Shown piece by piece: positions 1 through 8,303 of a DNA stretch of 64,000 nucleotides. Source of the DNA: Planctomycetota bacterium (GTDB lineage Bacteria; Planctomycetota; B15-G4; SIAN01). The notes beneath the pieces are model-generated. The model was not told where the DNA came from. It made no database searches and saw nothing but the letters and a program-made list of their open reading frames with translations. The DNA is taken from the NCBI GenBank assembly GCA_028289345.1, contig JANQQL010000033.1:186001-250000 (forward strand), given 5' to 3'. Position numbers and translations under genes: made by a program. Each line of letters begins with the position of its first letter. Positions within the stretch are counted from its first letter, which is position 1.

Positions 1-700
1 ACAAGGGGGCCTGGGCGGATTTGCCGACTGCGCCGAGAAAAAAGCAAAGGGCCAACCAAGGAGAGACCGCTTGGCCGGCAACGCTGCTGGCCAGGGTTTC
101 GTGAGAAAGAGTCCCAAAGCTCCAGAACGCCCAAAACATGCCAAGCAAGAAGCCAACGTCGCCGATTCGGTTGACCAAGAACGCCTTGCGTCCAGCCGCC
201 GCGGCTTGCTCTTTGTCGTACTCGAACCCAATCAACAAGTACGAGCAAAGACCCACACCCTCCCAGCCCAGAAAAGTCAGGACCAGGTTCTCGCCGAGCA
301 CCAGAATGAGCATTGAGAACAAGAACAGACACAGGTAGGTGAAGTAACGGCGGTACCCCGAGTCTCCTTGCATGTACGAGATGGAGTACAGAAAGATCAA
401 ACTTCCGACCCCGGTGACCACCGTCGCCCAGGTGGCGGACAAAGGATCCACCAAGATTCCGAGGTTCAGATCGAGCGAGCCGACGGAGATCCACGAGTAG
501 AGCGGAAGCGACAAGGCACGTTCTGACGCCGGCAGCGCCAGCAATCGAAGACAGAACGTCGCGGCACAGAGGAACGAGACGCCTGCCGACGCGAAAGCCA
601 GAAACCCCGGAGTTCGCCCTGGCAAACGACGGCCGAAGAGTCCCAATGCGATCGCCATGGCCAAGGGCGAGAGCAGAATCAGCGCGGCAAGGAACGTCAT
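1..700 (-). CDS. nuoL: NADH-quinone oxidoreductase subunit L (partial, N-terminal part)
   Basis: Reading the minus strand from the ATG at 700 gives an uninterrupted hydrophobic protein of about 233 residues that runs off the left edge, so the stop lies outside the window. It begins MTFLAALILLSPLAMA and carries the antiporter-like motif LGWEGVGLCSYLLIGFEYD near residues 140-160, typical of NuoL/ND5. NuoL is the distal proton-pumping membrane subunit of complex I. Its ATG overlaps the nuoK stop by 4 bp (ATGA), so translation is probably coupled. NuoM and NuoN are related antiporter subunits, but position directly after nuoK and the motif both favour NuoL. Confidence 0.9.
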   Translation of the reverse strand, partial: MTFLAALILLSPLAMAIALGLFGRRLPGRTPGFLAFASAGVSFLCAATFCLRLLALPASERALSLPLYSWISVGSLDLNLGILVDPLSATWATVVTGVGSLIFLYSISYMQGDSGYRRYFTYLCLFLFSMLILVLGENLVLTFLGWEGVGLCSYLLIGFEYDKEQAAAAGRKAFLVNRIGDVGFLLGMFWAFWSFGTLSHETLASSVAGQAVSPWLALCFFLGAVGKSAQAPL

Positions 701-999
701 GCGCGAAGCTCCCTTGCCTCGTCGGCATTGACCGTTTTCTTCAGGCGGAACAGCGCCAGGAGGATGGCCAAGCCGACGGCAACTTCGGCGGCCGCCACAG
801 CGATCACCAGAAGAGCCAGCACAGAGCCTTCCGCACCCACGTGATGACGGGCGCAGGCCACAAACGTGAGATTCGCCGCGTTGAGCATGAGTTCAATGCT
901 CATGAACATGATCAAGCTGTTGCGCCGTACCACGAAGCCGATCAGCCCCAAACCGAACAGGAGAGCGCTCAAGATCAGGTAGTGATTGAGCTCGACCAC
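697..999 (-). CDS. nuoK: NADH-quinone oxidoreductase subunit K
   Basis: This 100-residue, three-helix membrane protein has the usual NuoK length. It shows the family core with a conserved glutamate in the second helix (MFMSIELMLNAANL) and a second membrane glutamate in AAAEVAVGLAI; both belong to the proton path of complex I. The start is a GTG at 999-997, immediately after the nuoJ stop at 1002-1000. The stop overlaps the nuoL start. It acts in the membrane arm beside NuoJ and NuoA. Confidence 0.95.
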   Translation of the reverse strand: MVELNHYLILSALLFGLGLIGFVVRRNSLIMFMSIELMLNAANLTFVACARHHVGAEGSVLALLVIAVAAAEVAVGLAILLALFRLKKTVNADEARELRA

Positions 1000-1512
1000 T
1001 CAAACTCCCTCCGTCCGTTGCGGGCGCCGGGCCAAATGGATGGCGCCCACCATGGAGACCAGGAGAAGCAAAGAAACCACCTCGAACGGCAGGGCGTACT
1101 GCCGGAACAAGACTTCCGCCACATTGGGCGCGGTGGGAGGGACCACGAGGGAGGGTTCCGCTTCGACGGCCGGCTTGGGAGCAAACAAAAAAGGCTGGAG
1201 GACCAGGCCGATCGTGGTGATGGCGACCAGAGCCGAGGCGACGCGCGCCGGTGACATCCACTGGTGCGGTTCCACTTCGAGATTCAGCAGCAGAATCACG
1301 AACAGGAACAGGACCATGATTGCCCCGGCATAGACCATGACCTGAATGGCTGCCAAGAGTCCTGAGTTCAACCCCAGGAACAGGCCGGCAATCGCTAGGA
1401 ACGAACACACCAGGAACAGCGCCCCATGGACCGGGTTCTTGCAAAACAATAGGTTCACGCCGCCAAGCAAGGCGATGGAGCCGAAGAAGTAAAACGAGAG
1501 GGCTTCGCTCAC
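1000..1512 (-). CDS. nuoJ: NADH-quinone oxidoreductase subunit J
   Basis: A 170-residue membrane protein with about five hydrophobic segments and the NuoJ hallmark NPVHGALFLV near residue 26, followed by the VMVYAGAIMVLFLFVIMLL-like third helix (here MVYAGAIMVLFLFVILLL). It is a proton-channel subunit of complex I. A hydrophilic loop near residues 110-130 separates the last helix. The start is GTG. It begins only 9 bp after the nuoH stop; nuoI, which normally sits between nuoH and nuoJ, is absent. Confidence 0.95.
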   Translation of the reverse strand: MSEALSFYFFGSIALLGGVNLLFCKNPVHGALFLVCSFLAIAGLFLGLNSGLLAAIQVMVYAGAIMVLFLFVILLLNLEVEPHQWMSPARVASALVAITTIGLVLQPFLFAPKPAVEAEPSLVVPPTAPNVAEVLFRQYALPFEVVSLLLLVSMVGAIHLARRPQRTEGV

Positions 1513-1521
1513 CAGAGTCTC

Positions 1522-2574
1522 TCAGAGTATCCCAAACGCCACCAATCCACCGGTCACCAGCAGGTTGACGAGCGCCAGAGGGAGGGCCAGCTTCCAGCCC
1601 AGATCCATGAGCTGGTCGTACCGAAATCTCGGAAGGGTCCAGCGAACGTGAATGAAAAAGAACACGAATGCGCCGACCTTGCCGAAGTACACCAGGAGTT
1701 GTTGCAGCGCACCGACGACTCCGACTTCGGCTCTCTCGGTCACGAATGGGAGGTGCCAGCCTCCCAAGAACAGCGCCACGATGACGCAAGACGCCACGAA
1801 CATCGCCGCGTATTCGCCGAGGAAGAACAGGCCGAAACGAAGGGAGGAATACTCCGTGTGGTAGCCGCCAACCAGTTCCGGCTCAGCCTCGGGGAGGTCG
1901 AACGGAAGTCGGTTGGTTTCAGCGAACGCGGAGATTGTGAACAGGACGAAGGCCACGGGCGCCTTGAATATCAGCCAGCCGGTGAGGCCAACTTCCGCCT
2001 GCCGAACAACGATTTCGTGGAGGTTGAACGTCCCAAAGTCATGGGAGGAGGCGGTCACGAGCAGTACGCCGAGAAGGGACAATCCAAGGGTCAGCTCGTA
2101 GGAGATCATTTGCGCCGAAGAACGCAATCCTCCGAGCAAACTGTATTTGCTGTTGGATGCCCACCCTCCCAGGGTGAGGCCGTAGACGCCAATGGAACCC
2201 GCAGCAAGGACGAGCAAGATCCCGATGTCCACGTTGGCGACCACGAGCGGGATGCGATGCTCCCCGAGCACGAGGGTCCCACCAAAAGGGATGACTGCGG
2301 TCATGACCATGGCGCTGATTGCGGTGATGGCCGGTGCGGCAGTGAAGAGGAAGGAGCCCACTCCGCGCGGGCGAACTTCTTCCTTGAACAGCATCTTCAC
2401 CAGGTCGGCAAGGGGCTGCATGCTGCCGGCAAACCCCACGCGATTGGGACCGATGCGGTATTGGATCCATGCGGACACGCGACGTTCTGCCAGGACCATG
2501 ATCGGAACCATGGAAAGTGTGATCCCGAGTGCTCCGAGAGCCTTGAGAGCGGTCAGCCACAAGGGTTCGTTCAC
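1522..2574 (-). CDS. nuoH: NADH-quinone oxidoreductase subunit H
   Basis: This 350-residue polytopic membrane protein shows the NuoH signatures AERRVSAWIQYRIGPNRVG (residues about 29-47) and ETNRLPFDLPEAEPELVGG (around 215-235). These form the quinone-site loops where NuoH contacts the Q module. It couples quinone reduction to proton pumping. The start is GTG, overlapping the nuoG stop by 4 bp (GTGA), indicating translational coupling. Length is normal for the family. Confidence 0.96.
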   Translation of the reverse strand: MNEPLWLTALKALGALGITLSMVPIMVLAERRVSAWIQYRIGPNRVGFAGSMQPLADLVKMLFKEEVRPRGVGSFLFTAAPAITAISAMVMTAVIPFGGTLVLGEHRIPLVVANVDIGILLVLAAGSIGVYGLTLGGWASNSKYSLLGGLRSSAQMISYELTLGLSLLGVLLVTASSHDFGTFNLHEIVVRQAEVGLTGWLIFKAPVAFVLFTISAFAETNRLPFDLPEAEPELVGGYHTEYSSLRFGLFFLGEYAAMFVASCVIVALFLGGWHLPFVTERAEVGVVGALQQLLVYFGKVGAFVFFFIHVRWTLPRFRYDQLMDLGWKLALPLALVNLLVTGGLVAFGIL

Positions 2575-4145
2575 GAGGCTGCCACCTCCGCGCGCAACGA
2601 ATCGATGGGAATTCCGGTGGCGGGAATCTGGCTCAGCGGCAGCCGATTCAGACCGAGCGTGCCGAGGCTGTGGTGAGTGCGATCCGGACAGCCCGGAGAA
2701 GACGCGGGGCGGTCGAGAATGGCCGCAAACAACTCAGCAATGGACAAGGTCCCGACGGGGGCGCGCTGCGCGGCCCGCAAACGTTGCAGCACCCCGTCGC
2801 GGTTGACCCAAGTTCCGTTCTTTTCCGAGAACAGCAACGCGGGCAAGAAAAGGTCCACGTCGTGGGGCCGGGCGTCAGGGTGTTCTTGCCCGTGGCTCGA
2901 GTTCCAACAATCCATGATGGCCGCGAATCGGGTCCGGTTCTGTACGAGGACCTGCCCGGCGACGTCACCGTCGAAGCTCCACAGAGCGGTGTCGGGCGCG
3001 GCCGCAACGCGCTCTCGCACCTCCCCCAAGGTGCACTCTCGGTAGCCGGCCAATCGCAGTCCCGATTCGTTGGCCGCTTGTTTTCCAGTGTAGAGGATGT
3101 CGTCCCCGGGTTGCTCGGCGGCCGAGATGAAGACCAAACCGTCCGGGGCGAGGTGCGGCGCGAATGCGTCGCGCACCACGACGGCTTCTTCCAGAGTCAT
3201 TCGCGAGGAGGCCAGGATGAGCCATTTTCCCGCGTGGGTGACAAGCAGCTCTCGGGCGAGATCCACGGCGTTCGGCGCATTTGACGAGTCGTCGAGCTGA
3301 CGGAGCGACGAAACACGATGCTCCGGGTTACAAGATTCCAGCAGGCCGAAGCGGCCAATGTCGCACATGAAGTGTCCGTTGACGTTCGGGTTCTCCCGCG
3401 GTCGCACGCGCAGGAGGCGGTTGCGTTTGGTTTCCAATCGAATGGAGCAGCCCCGATCGCAGGAGGGACAGACGGAGTCTTGGTGGGTGAGGTCCCACAC
3501 GCGGCTTTTGAAGCGAAACTCTTCCAGGGTCAGGGCGCCCACCGGACAGATGTCCGCCAGGTTGCCTTCGTAGTTCGAAGAGATCTTTTCGCCCGGAAAC
3601 GTCGTGATGACATTGCGATCACCCCGACCCGCGACCACTAACTGTGGAGCCTTCGCGTACTCGTCCATGAAACGCGTGCAACGGGTGCAGAGAATGCAGC
3701 GCTCCTGATCCAGGAGAATGTGATCGCCGATGGAGGTTCGTTTTATTGCCTCCCGCTTGGGCTCGCGGAAGCGTCCTTGAGCGTTGCCGTGCCAGTAGGA
3801 AAAGTTCTGTAGGTCGCATTCCCCGGCTTTGTCACAGATGGGGCAGTCCAAGGGGTGATTGGCCAGCAAGAACTCGAGGGTCGCGGCACGGGCCTGCTTG
3901 CAGTCGGCGCCATCGGTACTCACCGTCATGCCGTCCGCGGCCTCGGTTTGGCAGGCCACAACGACGCGCGGAGGAGCGCCTTCTTGATGCAATTCCACCT
4001 GGCACATGCGGCAGCTCGCCGCGATGGACAGGGCCGGGTGGTAGCAATAGTGAGGGACGTCCACACCGATCTGGCGCGACGCTTCGATCAGATTGGTTCC
4101 CGATGGCACTTCAATCGACTGGCCATCGATGGTCAAGGTCGGCAT
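2571..4145 (-). CDS. nuoG: NADH-quinone oxidoreductase subunit G, short form
   Basis: This 524-residue iron-sulfur subunit belongs to the NADH-dehydrogenase module. Ligand sets are all visible: a [2Fe-2S] ferredoxin set C34, C45, C48, C65; H97, C101, C104, C110 (N5); C150, C153, C156 and C200 (N4); and C226-x2-C229-x3-C233-x27-C261, the extra N7-type motif. After residue 262 comes a molybdopterin-oxidoreductase-like region that is shorter than in longer NuoG proteins, so the family's C-terminal part is cut back. It starts at an ATG 3 bp after the nuoF stop and overlaps nuoH. It relays electrons from NuoF toward the quinone site. Confidence 0.93.
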   Translation of the reverse strand: MPTLTIDGQSIEVPSGTNLIEASRQIGVDVPHYCYHPALSIAASCRMCQVELHQEGAPPRVVVACQTEAADGMTVSTDGADCKQARAATLEFLLANHPLDCPICDKAGECDLQNFSYWHGNAQGRFREPKREAIKRTSIGDHILLDQERCILCTRCTRFMDEYAKAPQLVVAGRGDRNVITTFPGEKISSNYEGNLADICPVGALTLEEFRFKSRVWDLTHQDSVCPSCDRGCSIRLETKRNRLLRVRPRENPNVNGHFMCDIGRFGLLESCNPEHRVSSLRQLDDSSNAPNAVDLARELLVTHAGKWLILASSRMTLEEAVVVRDAFAPHLAPDGLVFISAAEQPGDDILYTGKQAANESGLRLAGYRECTLGEVRERVAAAPDTALWSFDGDVAGQVLVQNRTRFAAIMDCWNSSHGQEHPDARPHDVDLFLPALLFSEKNGTWVNRDGVLQRLRAAQRAPVGTLSIAELFAAILDRPASSPGCPDRTHHSLGTLGLNRLPLSQIPATGIPIDSLRAEVAAS

Positions 4146-4148
4146 CGA

Positions 4149-5429
4149 TCAGGCCTCCTGATGGGCCACGGAGGTGGGGTTGTCGGGTGCGGCGACACCG
4201 CTCTCGAACTCATCTCGGAAATGTCGGATCGCACTCAGCATCGGTCCTGCGAACGCTTCAGGAAATACGCAAATGGTGCGGCGGGTGCTCCCGCGGGCGA
4301 TGTCTTCGATCAGATCGAAGTCGTCTCGATGTCCCTCGCCGCGAGCGAAACGTGCGAGGACCCGGTCCGACCAGGCGGCCCCTTCTCGACACGGACTGCA
4401 TTGACCGCAGGTCTCGTGGCGGAAGAACCGAGAGAACACTCGCGCGGCATCGACGATGCGCACGTCGTCCGGGATGACGATGATTCCGCCGGTTCCGAGC
4501 ATGGTGCCCCGCTCCCGAAGAGTCTCGGGATCCATCTCCACATCGAGGGCATCGGCAGGCAGAAATCCAGTCGAGGCTCCGCCGGGAACGAACGCCTTGA
4601 GAGCCTTTCCTCCGATCAAGCCCCCGCCATGTTCTTCCACCAGTTCGCGAGCGGTGGTCCCGGTCGGCAGTTCGTAAACCCCGGGTCGACGCACCGGGCC
4701 CGAAAGGCCGAACAGGAGATGTCCAGGAGCTGTCGGGGCTCCCAGGTCGCGAAACCAGCGAGCACCCCGTTCGAGGATGAACGGCACGTTGGCGAGGGTT
4801 TCCACGTTGTTCACCGTCGTGGGCCGACCAAACGCTCCGTACACCGCCGGGAACGGCGGCTTGGGACGAGGTTCGCCCCGCCGACCTTCCAAAGAGTTGA
4901 GGAGCGCCGTTTCTTCCCCGCAAATGTAGGCGCCCGCGCCTCGATGAATGACGACTTCCAAATGAAAGTCGGTGCCAAACAGGTTCGGGCCGAGCAATCT
5001 CGCTTCTCGAGCCTCCTTGACCGCCTGCACCAAAGCTCGGTAGGAGGCCAAGTATTCGCCGCGAATGTAGAGGTATGCGGTGTGAGCACGGATTGCGTAG
5101 GACGCCAAGAGGATCCCCTCAAGGAGCAAGTGAGGGTTCTTCTCCATCAACTGGCGGTCCTTGAAGGTCCCCGGCTCTCCCTCGTCCGCATTGACGACCA
5201 AGTAGCTGGGACCTTGCGGCTCCTTCGGCATGAAGCTCCATTTCACTCCCGCGGGAAACCAAGCTCCTCCGCGGCCCCGAAGGTTGGCTGCCTTGACCTC
5301 CTCGATGACCTCATCGGGAGCTTTCTGCCGGAGAACCGTCTCGGCAGTGGCGTATCGACCTTGCGCTCTCGCCTCCTCGAGGCCGAGGGGCGTGCTGCGT
5401 TCGAAATGGAGGGAAAGGTATTTCTCCAT
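4149..5429 (-). CDS. nuoF: NADH-quinone oxidoreductase subunit F (NADH-binding)
   Basis: This 426-residue flavoprotein oxidises NADH with FMN and passes electrons to a [4Fe-4S] cluster (N3). The NADH site is seen as LRGRGGAWFPAGVKW (about 50-64), the FMN region as NADEGEPGTFKDR (about 79-91) and the dinucleotide region as GAGAYICGEETAL. Cluster ligands lie in ETCGQCSPCREG plus the later cysteine of RRTICVF. All catalytic features look intact. It starts with an ATG 7 bp after the nuoE stop and ends 3 bp before nuoG. Confidence 0.97.
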   Translation of the reverse strand: MEKYLSLHFERSTPLGLEEARAQGRYATAETVLRQKAPDEVIEEVKAANLRGRGGAWFPAGVKWSFMPKEPQGPSYLVVNADEGEPGTFKDRQLMEKNPHLLLEGILLASYAIRAHTAYLYIRGEYLASYRALVQAVKEAREARLLGPNLFGTDFHLEVVIHRGAGAYICGEETALLNSLEGRRGEPRPKPPFPAVYGAFGRPTTVNNVETLANVPFILERGARWFRDLGAPTAPGHLLFGLSGPVRRPGVYELPTGTTARELVEEHGGGLIGGKALKAFVPGGASTGFLPADALDVEMDPETLRERGTMLGTGGIIVIPDDVRIVDAARVFSRFFRHETCGQCSPCREGAAWSDRVLARFARGEGHRDDFDLIEDIARGSTRRTICVFPEAFAGPMLSAIRHFRDEFESGVAAPDNPTSVAHQEA

Positions 5430-5436
5430 GGTTTCG

Positions 5437-5976
5437 TCAGCGAATCAGCGGAGAGGAAGGAGTGACTTCCAGGCTGCCATTGCGCAGCTTGTCGAGCAGC
5501 TTCTTGAGCTTTTCCGGAGTCATCTGTTCGAAGTAATGGCCGTGAATCTCCATCGCTGGAGCGGTTCCACAGCTGCCCAAGCATTCGACTTCTTCCAGGC
5601 TGAACTTCCCGTCGGATGTCGTTTCGCCTGGTCCGATTCCCAACTCGTTCTGCACGCACCCAACCAGCCGTTCCGCGCCAGACAACCAACAAGAAATGTT
5701 GCGGCAGATACCCAAGGGGTAGGCCCCGGCCGCCGATTGTCGGTACATGGTGTAGAAGGACGTGACGCTGAACACTTCCGCCGCCGACAGGCCGGTGATG
5801 TCTGCCGCCAGTCGCATGTCATCCGTCGAGACGTGTCCATGCTCTTCTTGGAGTCGAGTCAAAATCGGCAGCAGGGCGCCGCGTTGGGTGGGGTAGTGCT
5901 CGCGCAGTTCCTCGAGTTCTCGGCGGAATGATTGTGGAATCGGAGGGGAGGTGCGCGGCAACGCTTCTTCGTTCAT
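5437..5976 (-). CDS. nuoE: NADH-quinone oxidoreductase subunit E
   Basis: A 179-residue thioredoxin-fold [2Fe-2S] protein (N1a). The four ligand cysteines are arranged as C-x4-C (ICRNISCWLSG) and C-x3-C (ECLGSCGTAP), as in the family, after the N-terminal helical bundle. An in-frame ATG occurs further upstream inside nuoA, but the ATG at 5976 fits because it lies 4 bp after the nuoA stop and gives a normal NuoE N-terminus. It pairs with NuoF in the NADH-dehydrogenase module. Confidence 0.95.
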   Translation of the reverse strand: MNEEALPRTSPPIPQSFRRELEELREHYPTQRGALLPILTRLQEEHGHVSTDDMRLAADITGLSAAEVFSVTSFYTMYRQSAAGAYPLGICRNISCWLSGAERLVGCVQNELGIGPGETTSDGKFSLEEVECLGSCGTAPAMEIHGHYFEQMTPEKLKKLLDKLRNGSLEVTPSSPLIR

Positions 5977-5980
5977 GGCC

Positions 5981-6364
5981 CTAGCCCCATGACAACGCTC
6001 CCTTGCGCCAGGCATAGCCGAGGCCGAGGCCGAGCACTGCGACAAAGGCAGAGACCTCGACGAATCCCAAGAGCCCCAGGGATTTCGCGCTGATCGCCCA
6101 GCTGAACAGGAACACCGCTTCGACATCGAACAAGATGAACAGCATGGCGATCAAATAGAAGTGCACGGAAAACCGCTGGCGCGCGGTGCCCGGAGTCGAG
6201 GTTCCGGATTCGTACGGGAGGTCTTTGGGAACGGTCCGCCGGCGCGGCCCAAGGAGCAACGACACGCAAAGGAGAGCGATCACAATGACGAGGACGATCG
6301 CGACGTGAACGATGAGCGGCGCGTAGGTTTCGATGCTTGCTCCCCCCGGACTTGATGTGGGCAA
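5981..6364 (-). CDS. nuoA: NADH-quinone oxidoreductase subunit A
   Basis: A 127-residue protein with three membrane segments. The conserved loop PYESGTSTPGTARQRFSVHFYL (about 50-71) and the FDVEAVFLFSWA helix are diagnostic for NuoA/ND3. The farthest in-frame start is TTG at 6364, with GAGGAA almost touching it; no in-frame ATG or GTG lies before the first helix, so the exact start is uncertain. NuoA would normally be followed by nuoB, C and D; here nuoE follows after 4 bp. Confidence 0.93.
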   Translation of the reverse strand: MPTSSPGGASIETYAPLIVHVAIVLVIVIALLCVSLLLGPRRRTVPKDLPYESGTSTPGTARQRFSVHFYLIAMLFILFDVEAVFLFSWAISAKSLGLLGFVEVSAFVAVLGLGLGYAWRKGALSWG

Positions 6365-6481
6365 TTCCTCGCCGACACATCATTCCGAGGGCGTTCTACC
6401 GGCTGCCAGAAGGTGCGTCAAACAGGGAGTGGTGGGGGCGACAACGGCGACGATGAAGGTTTCGCGGAAAGCCCCACGGAT

Positions 6482-7255
6482 TCATTCGCGTTCGGGGTCT
6501 GGCACGAAATCGAGGGCCGGAGGAGGCGTCGAATCAGCCTCGGAGTCGGCTTGGTTCGAAACCTGGACGCCCGAGGCATGGGGGCGCTCGCCTTGAAACT
6601 CTCGGGGAACGCCGTATTCGAAGTCGGCACGCATCGGCAGAGCGATCCGTTCCAGGAACGTTGCGGCATTCGGTAGCACGTCGGAGAGCGCATCGGCACT
6701 GATGAACGCCAGAGAGTTGTGGGCAGGGACATACACTCCGTTGACGATGCCAACCAATTGAAGAAACCCATCCCGTTCTACGAAAACGCCGGCGCCGGAG
6801 TGAGCGGCGGCCAGTTCCGCTGCGGTGCGGTCTTCCTCCTCATCGATCAGCAGGTCACCGAACGCGCCTCCGCGGTACAGGCGAAGAGGAATGAACTCTG
6901 GCTCCCCTTCTTCGGAGCGAGACTCCAAGAGAACGGGTTCATCGGGAAGCACCGGAGATCGGGCGAAGCGAGCCTGGTTGAGCTGAGAACTGACCGGACT
7001 CAGTACGGAGAGGTGATCGCCTCGGGTCACAACGGTGGCGACGTCGTCGAAGAAGCCGTTCCCGACACGGTAGCGGAAAGGAACCTGCTCCTTCTCATCC
7101 AGCAGTTCGGAAAGGACGAGCAGCCCTCCCTCGGTCGAGGTGCCGTAGCGAAGGCCTGCTTCGGTTTGAAACTCGACCAAGGTTTCTTGCGGAACGGGCA
7201 GCGAACCGCAGGCCGCGAGCAGCAAAGTCAGGAGCAAGGCACTGGGTCGATGCAT
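6482..7255 (-). CDS. Predicted lipoprotein, possibly with a degenerate trypsin-like fold
   Basis: This 257-residue protein starts with a lipoprotein signal: hydrophobic stretch LLLTLLLAAC with the lipidated cysteine at residue 16. The mature part is beta-rich and acidic. Residues 151-175 (AAHSGAGVFVERDGFLQLVGIVNGVY) resemble the serine loop of trypsin-like proteases (GxSGGP, then GIVxG). The GDSGGP consensus is changed, so an active protease is doubtful. The C-terminal 40 residues are proline- and acid-rich. It lies between the chaperone genes and nuoA on the same strand. No specific function can be assigned. Confidence 0.6.
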   Translation of the reverse strand: MHRPSALLLTLLLAACGSLPVPQETLVEFQTEAGLRYGTSTEGGLLVLSELLDEKEQVPFRYRVGNGFFDDVATVVTRGDHLSVLSPVSSQLNQARFARSPVLPDEPVLLESRSEEGEPEFIPLRLYRGGAFGDLLIDEEEDRTAAELAAAHSGAGVFVERDGFLQLVGIVNGVYVPAHNSLAFISADALSDVLPNAATFLERIALPMRADFEYGVPREFQGERPHASGVQVSNQADSEADSTPPPALDFVPDPERE

Positions 7256-7296
7256 GATTTTGCCTTTCGCGAACTCGAGTCGTCCGGGGGAATGGC

Positions 7297-7605
7297 TCAG
7301 GACGACCCCGCAGAACCTTTCGAATCTTTCGAGCTTTTCGAATCCTTCGTGGAAGAAGGACTCTTTTTGCTCTCCTTCGCCGCGGATGAGTCGGAAGATC
7401 CTTTCGACTCAGAGCTGGAGGACTTCTTGTAGTCGGTGATGTAGAAGCCCGAGCCTTTGAAGATCAGCCCAGCGCCGGTCCCGATCAGTCGTCGCAGCTT
7501 TTTCTTCGAGCACTTCGGGCATTGCTTCAGGTGCGGATCGGACATGCTTTGGAAGTGCTCGAACCCGTGTCCGCACGCATCACACACGTAGTCGTAGGTC
7601 GGCAT
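7297..7605 (-). CDS. FmdB/CxxC_CxxC family zinc-ribbon protein
   Basis: A 102-residue small protein starting MPTYDYVCDACGHGFE, the classic FmdB-type putative regulatory zinc ribbon, with zinc ligands C8, C11, C29 and C32. The core ends at ITDYKKSS. About 40 residues of Ser/Lys-rich low-complexity tail follow, a common ending in this family. The ATG at 7605 is preferred over an upstream in-frame ATG at 7668 because the family always begins MPxY and this start is 4 bp from the grpE stop. It probably belongs to the dnaJ-grpE transcription unit. Its role is unknown. Confidence 0.9.
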   Translation of the reverse strand: MPTYDYVCDACGHGFEHFQSMSDPHLKQCPKCSKKKLRRLIGTGAGLIFKGSGFYITDYKKSSSSESKGSSDSSAAKESKKSPSSTKDSKSSKDSKGSAGSS

Positions 7606-7609
7606 CGGT

Positions 7610-8296
7610 TCAGTCCTCGTCCTCTCCAGGGGAGGGAGATTCGGGATCCCCCGAATTCTCATCGGCATTCGGAGCCGGTGCCTTGGAGACTCTCACTTTC
7701 GAGGCGCGCACCAGCACTTCGCCCATGCGATACCCGCGAATCAGCTCTTCGATCACCGTCCCGGGTTCCATGTCCTCCCGGGGCTCCTCCAGGAGTGCCT
7801 CGTGGAAGTGCGGGTCGAAGGGCTTCCCTGAGGGATCCAGAGGCTCGACGCCTGCGCCTCGAAGCTGGTCAAGGAACTGAGTGCGAACCATCTCCACGCC
7901 ACGCGTCAGCTCCGTCTCTCGCTGATCGTCCGGAATCGCGTCCAGGGCGCGGTCCAGGTTGTCGAGGACCTCGATCATTCGTCCCGCAAGGTCACCCATG
8001 GCCCGTTCGCGAGACTGGGCCATCTCGCGCCGGGTTCGCTTGCGGAAGTTTTCGAGTTCAGCCACGGAGCGAAGCCACTTGTCCTTGAAGTTGTCGCGCT
8101 CTTGGCAGACTTTTTCCAATTCGCTGGGCGGCGAATCTTCTTCGCTGCCCGCACCGGAATCCCCGTCCTGCTCGCTCGAGTCAGTGCTGTCGCATTCCTC
8201 CGAGGACTGCTCCGTCTCGGGAATGGAACCCGCGCCGTCGTTCTCGTCTTCGGCGAGCTCTTCGAGGTGTTCTTGTTCTGGCGAAGGATTGGTCAT
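7610..8296 (-). CDS. grpE: Nucleotide exchange factor GrpE
   Basis: A 228-residue GrpE. The first 58 residues are an acidic disordered region, followed by the long dimerising helix (CQERDNFKDKWLRSVAELENFRKRTRRE) and the beta-domain that contacts DnaK (PFDPHFHEALLEEP, GTVIEELIRGYRMGEVLVRASKVRVS). It ejects ADP from DnaK. It begins 7 bp after the dnaJ stop. No dnaK lies in this chaperone cluster; the only Hsp70 in the window is the ISC-type hscA about 50 kb away, so the cognate DnaK must be encoded elsewhere. The C-terminus is an acidic tail. Confidence 0.96.
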   Translation of the reverse strand: MTNPSPEQEHLEELAEDENDGAGSIPETEQSSEECDSTDSSEQDGDSGAGSEEDSPPSELEKVCQERDNFKDKWLRSVAELENFRKRTRREMAQSRERAMGDLAGRMIEVLDNLDRALDAIPDDQRETELTRGVEMVRTQFLDQLRGAGVEPLDPSGKPFDPHFHEALLEEPREDMEPGTVIEELIRGYRMGEVLVRASKVRVSKAPAPNADENSGDPESPSPGEDED

Positions 8297-8303
8297 GGCG
8301 ATG

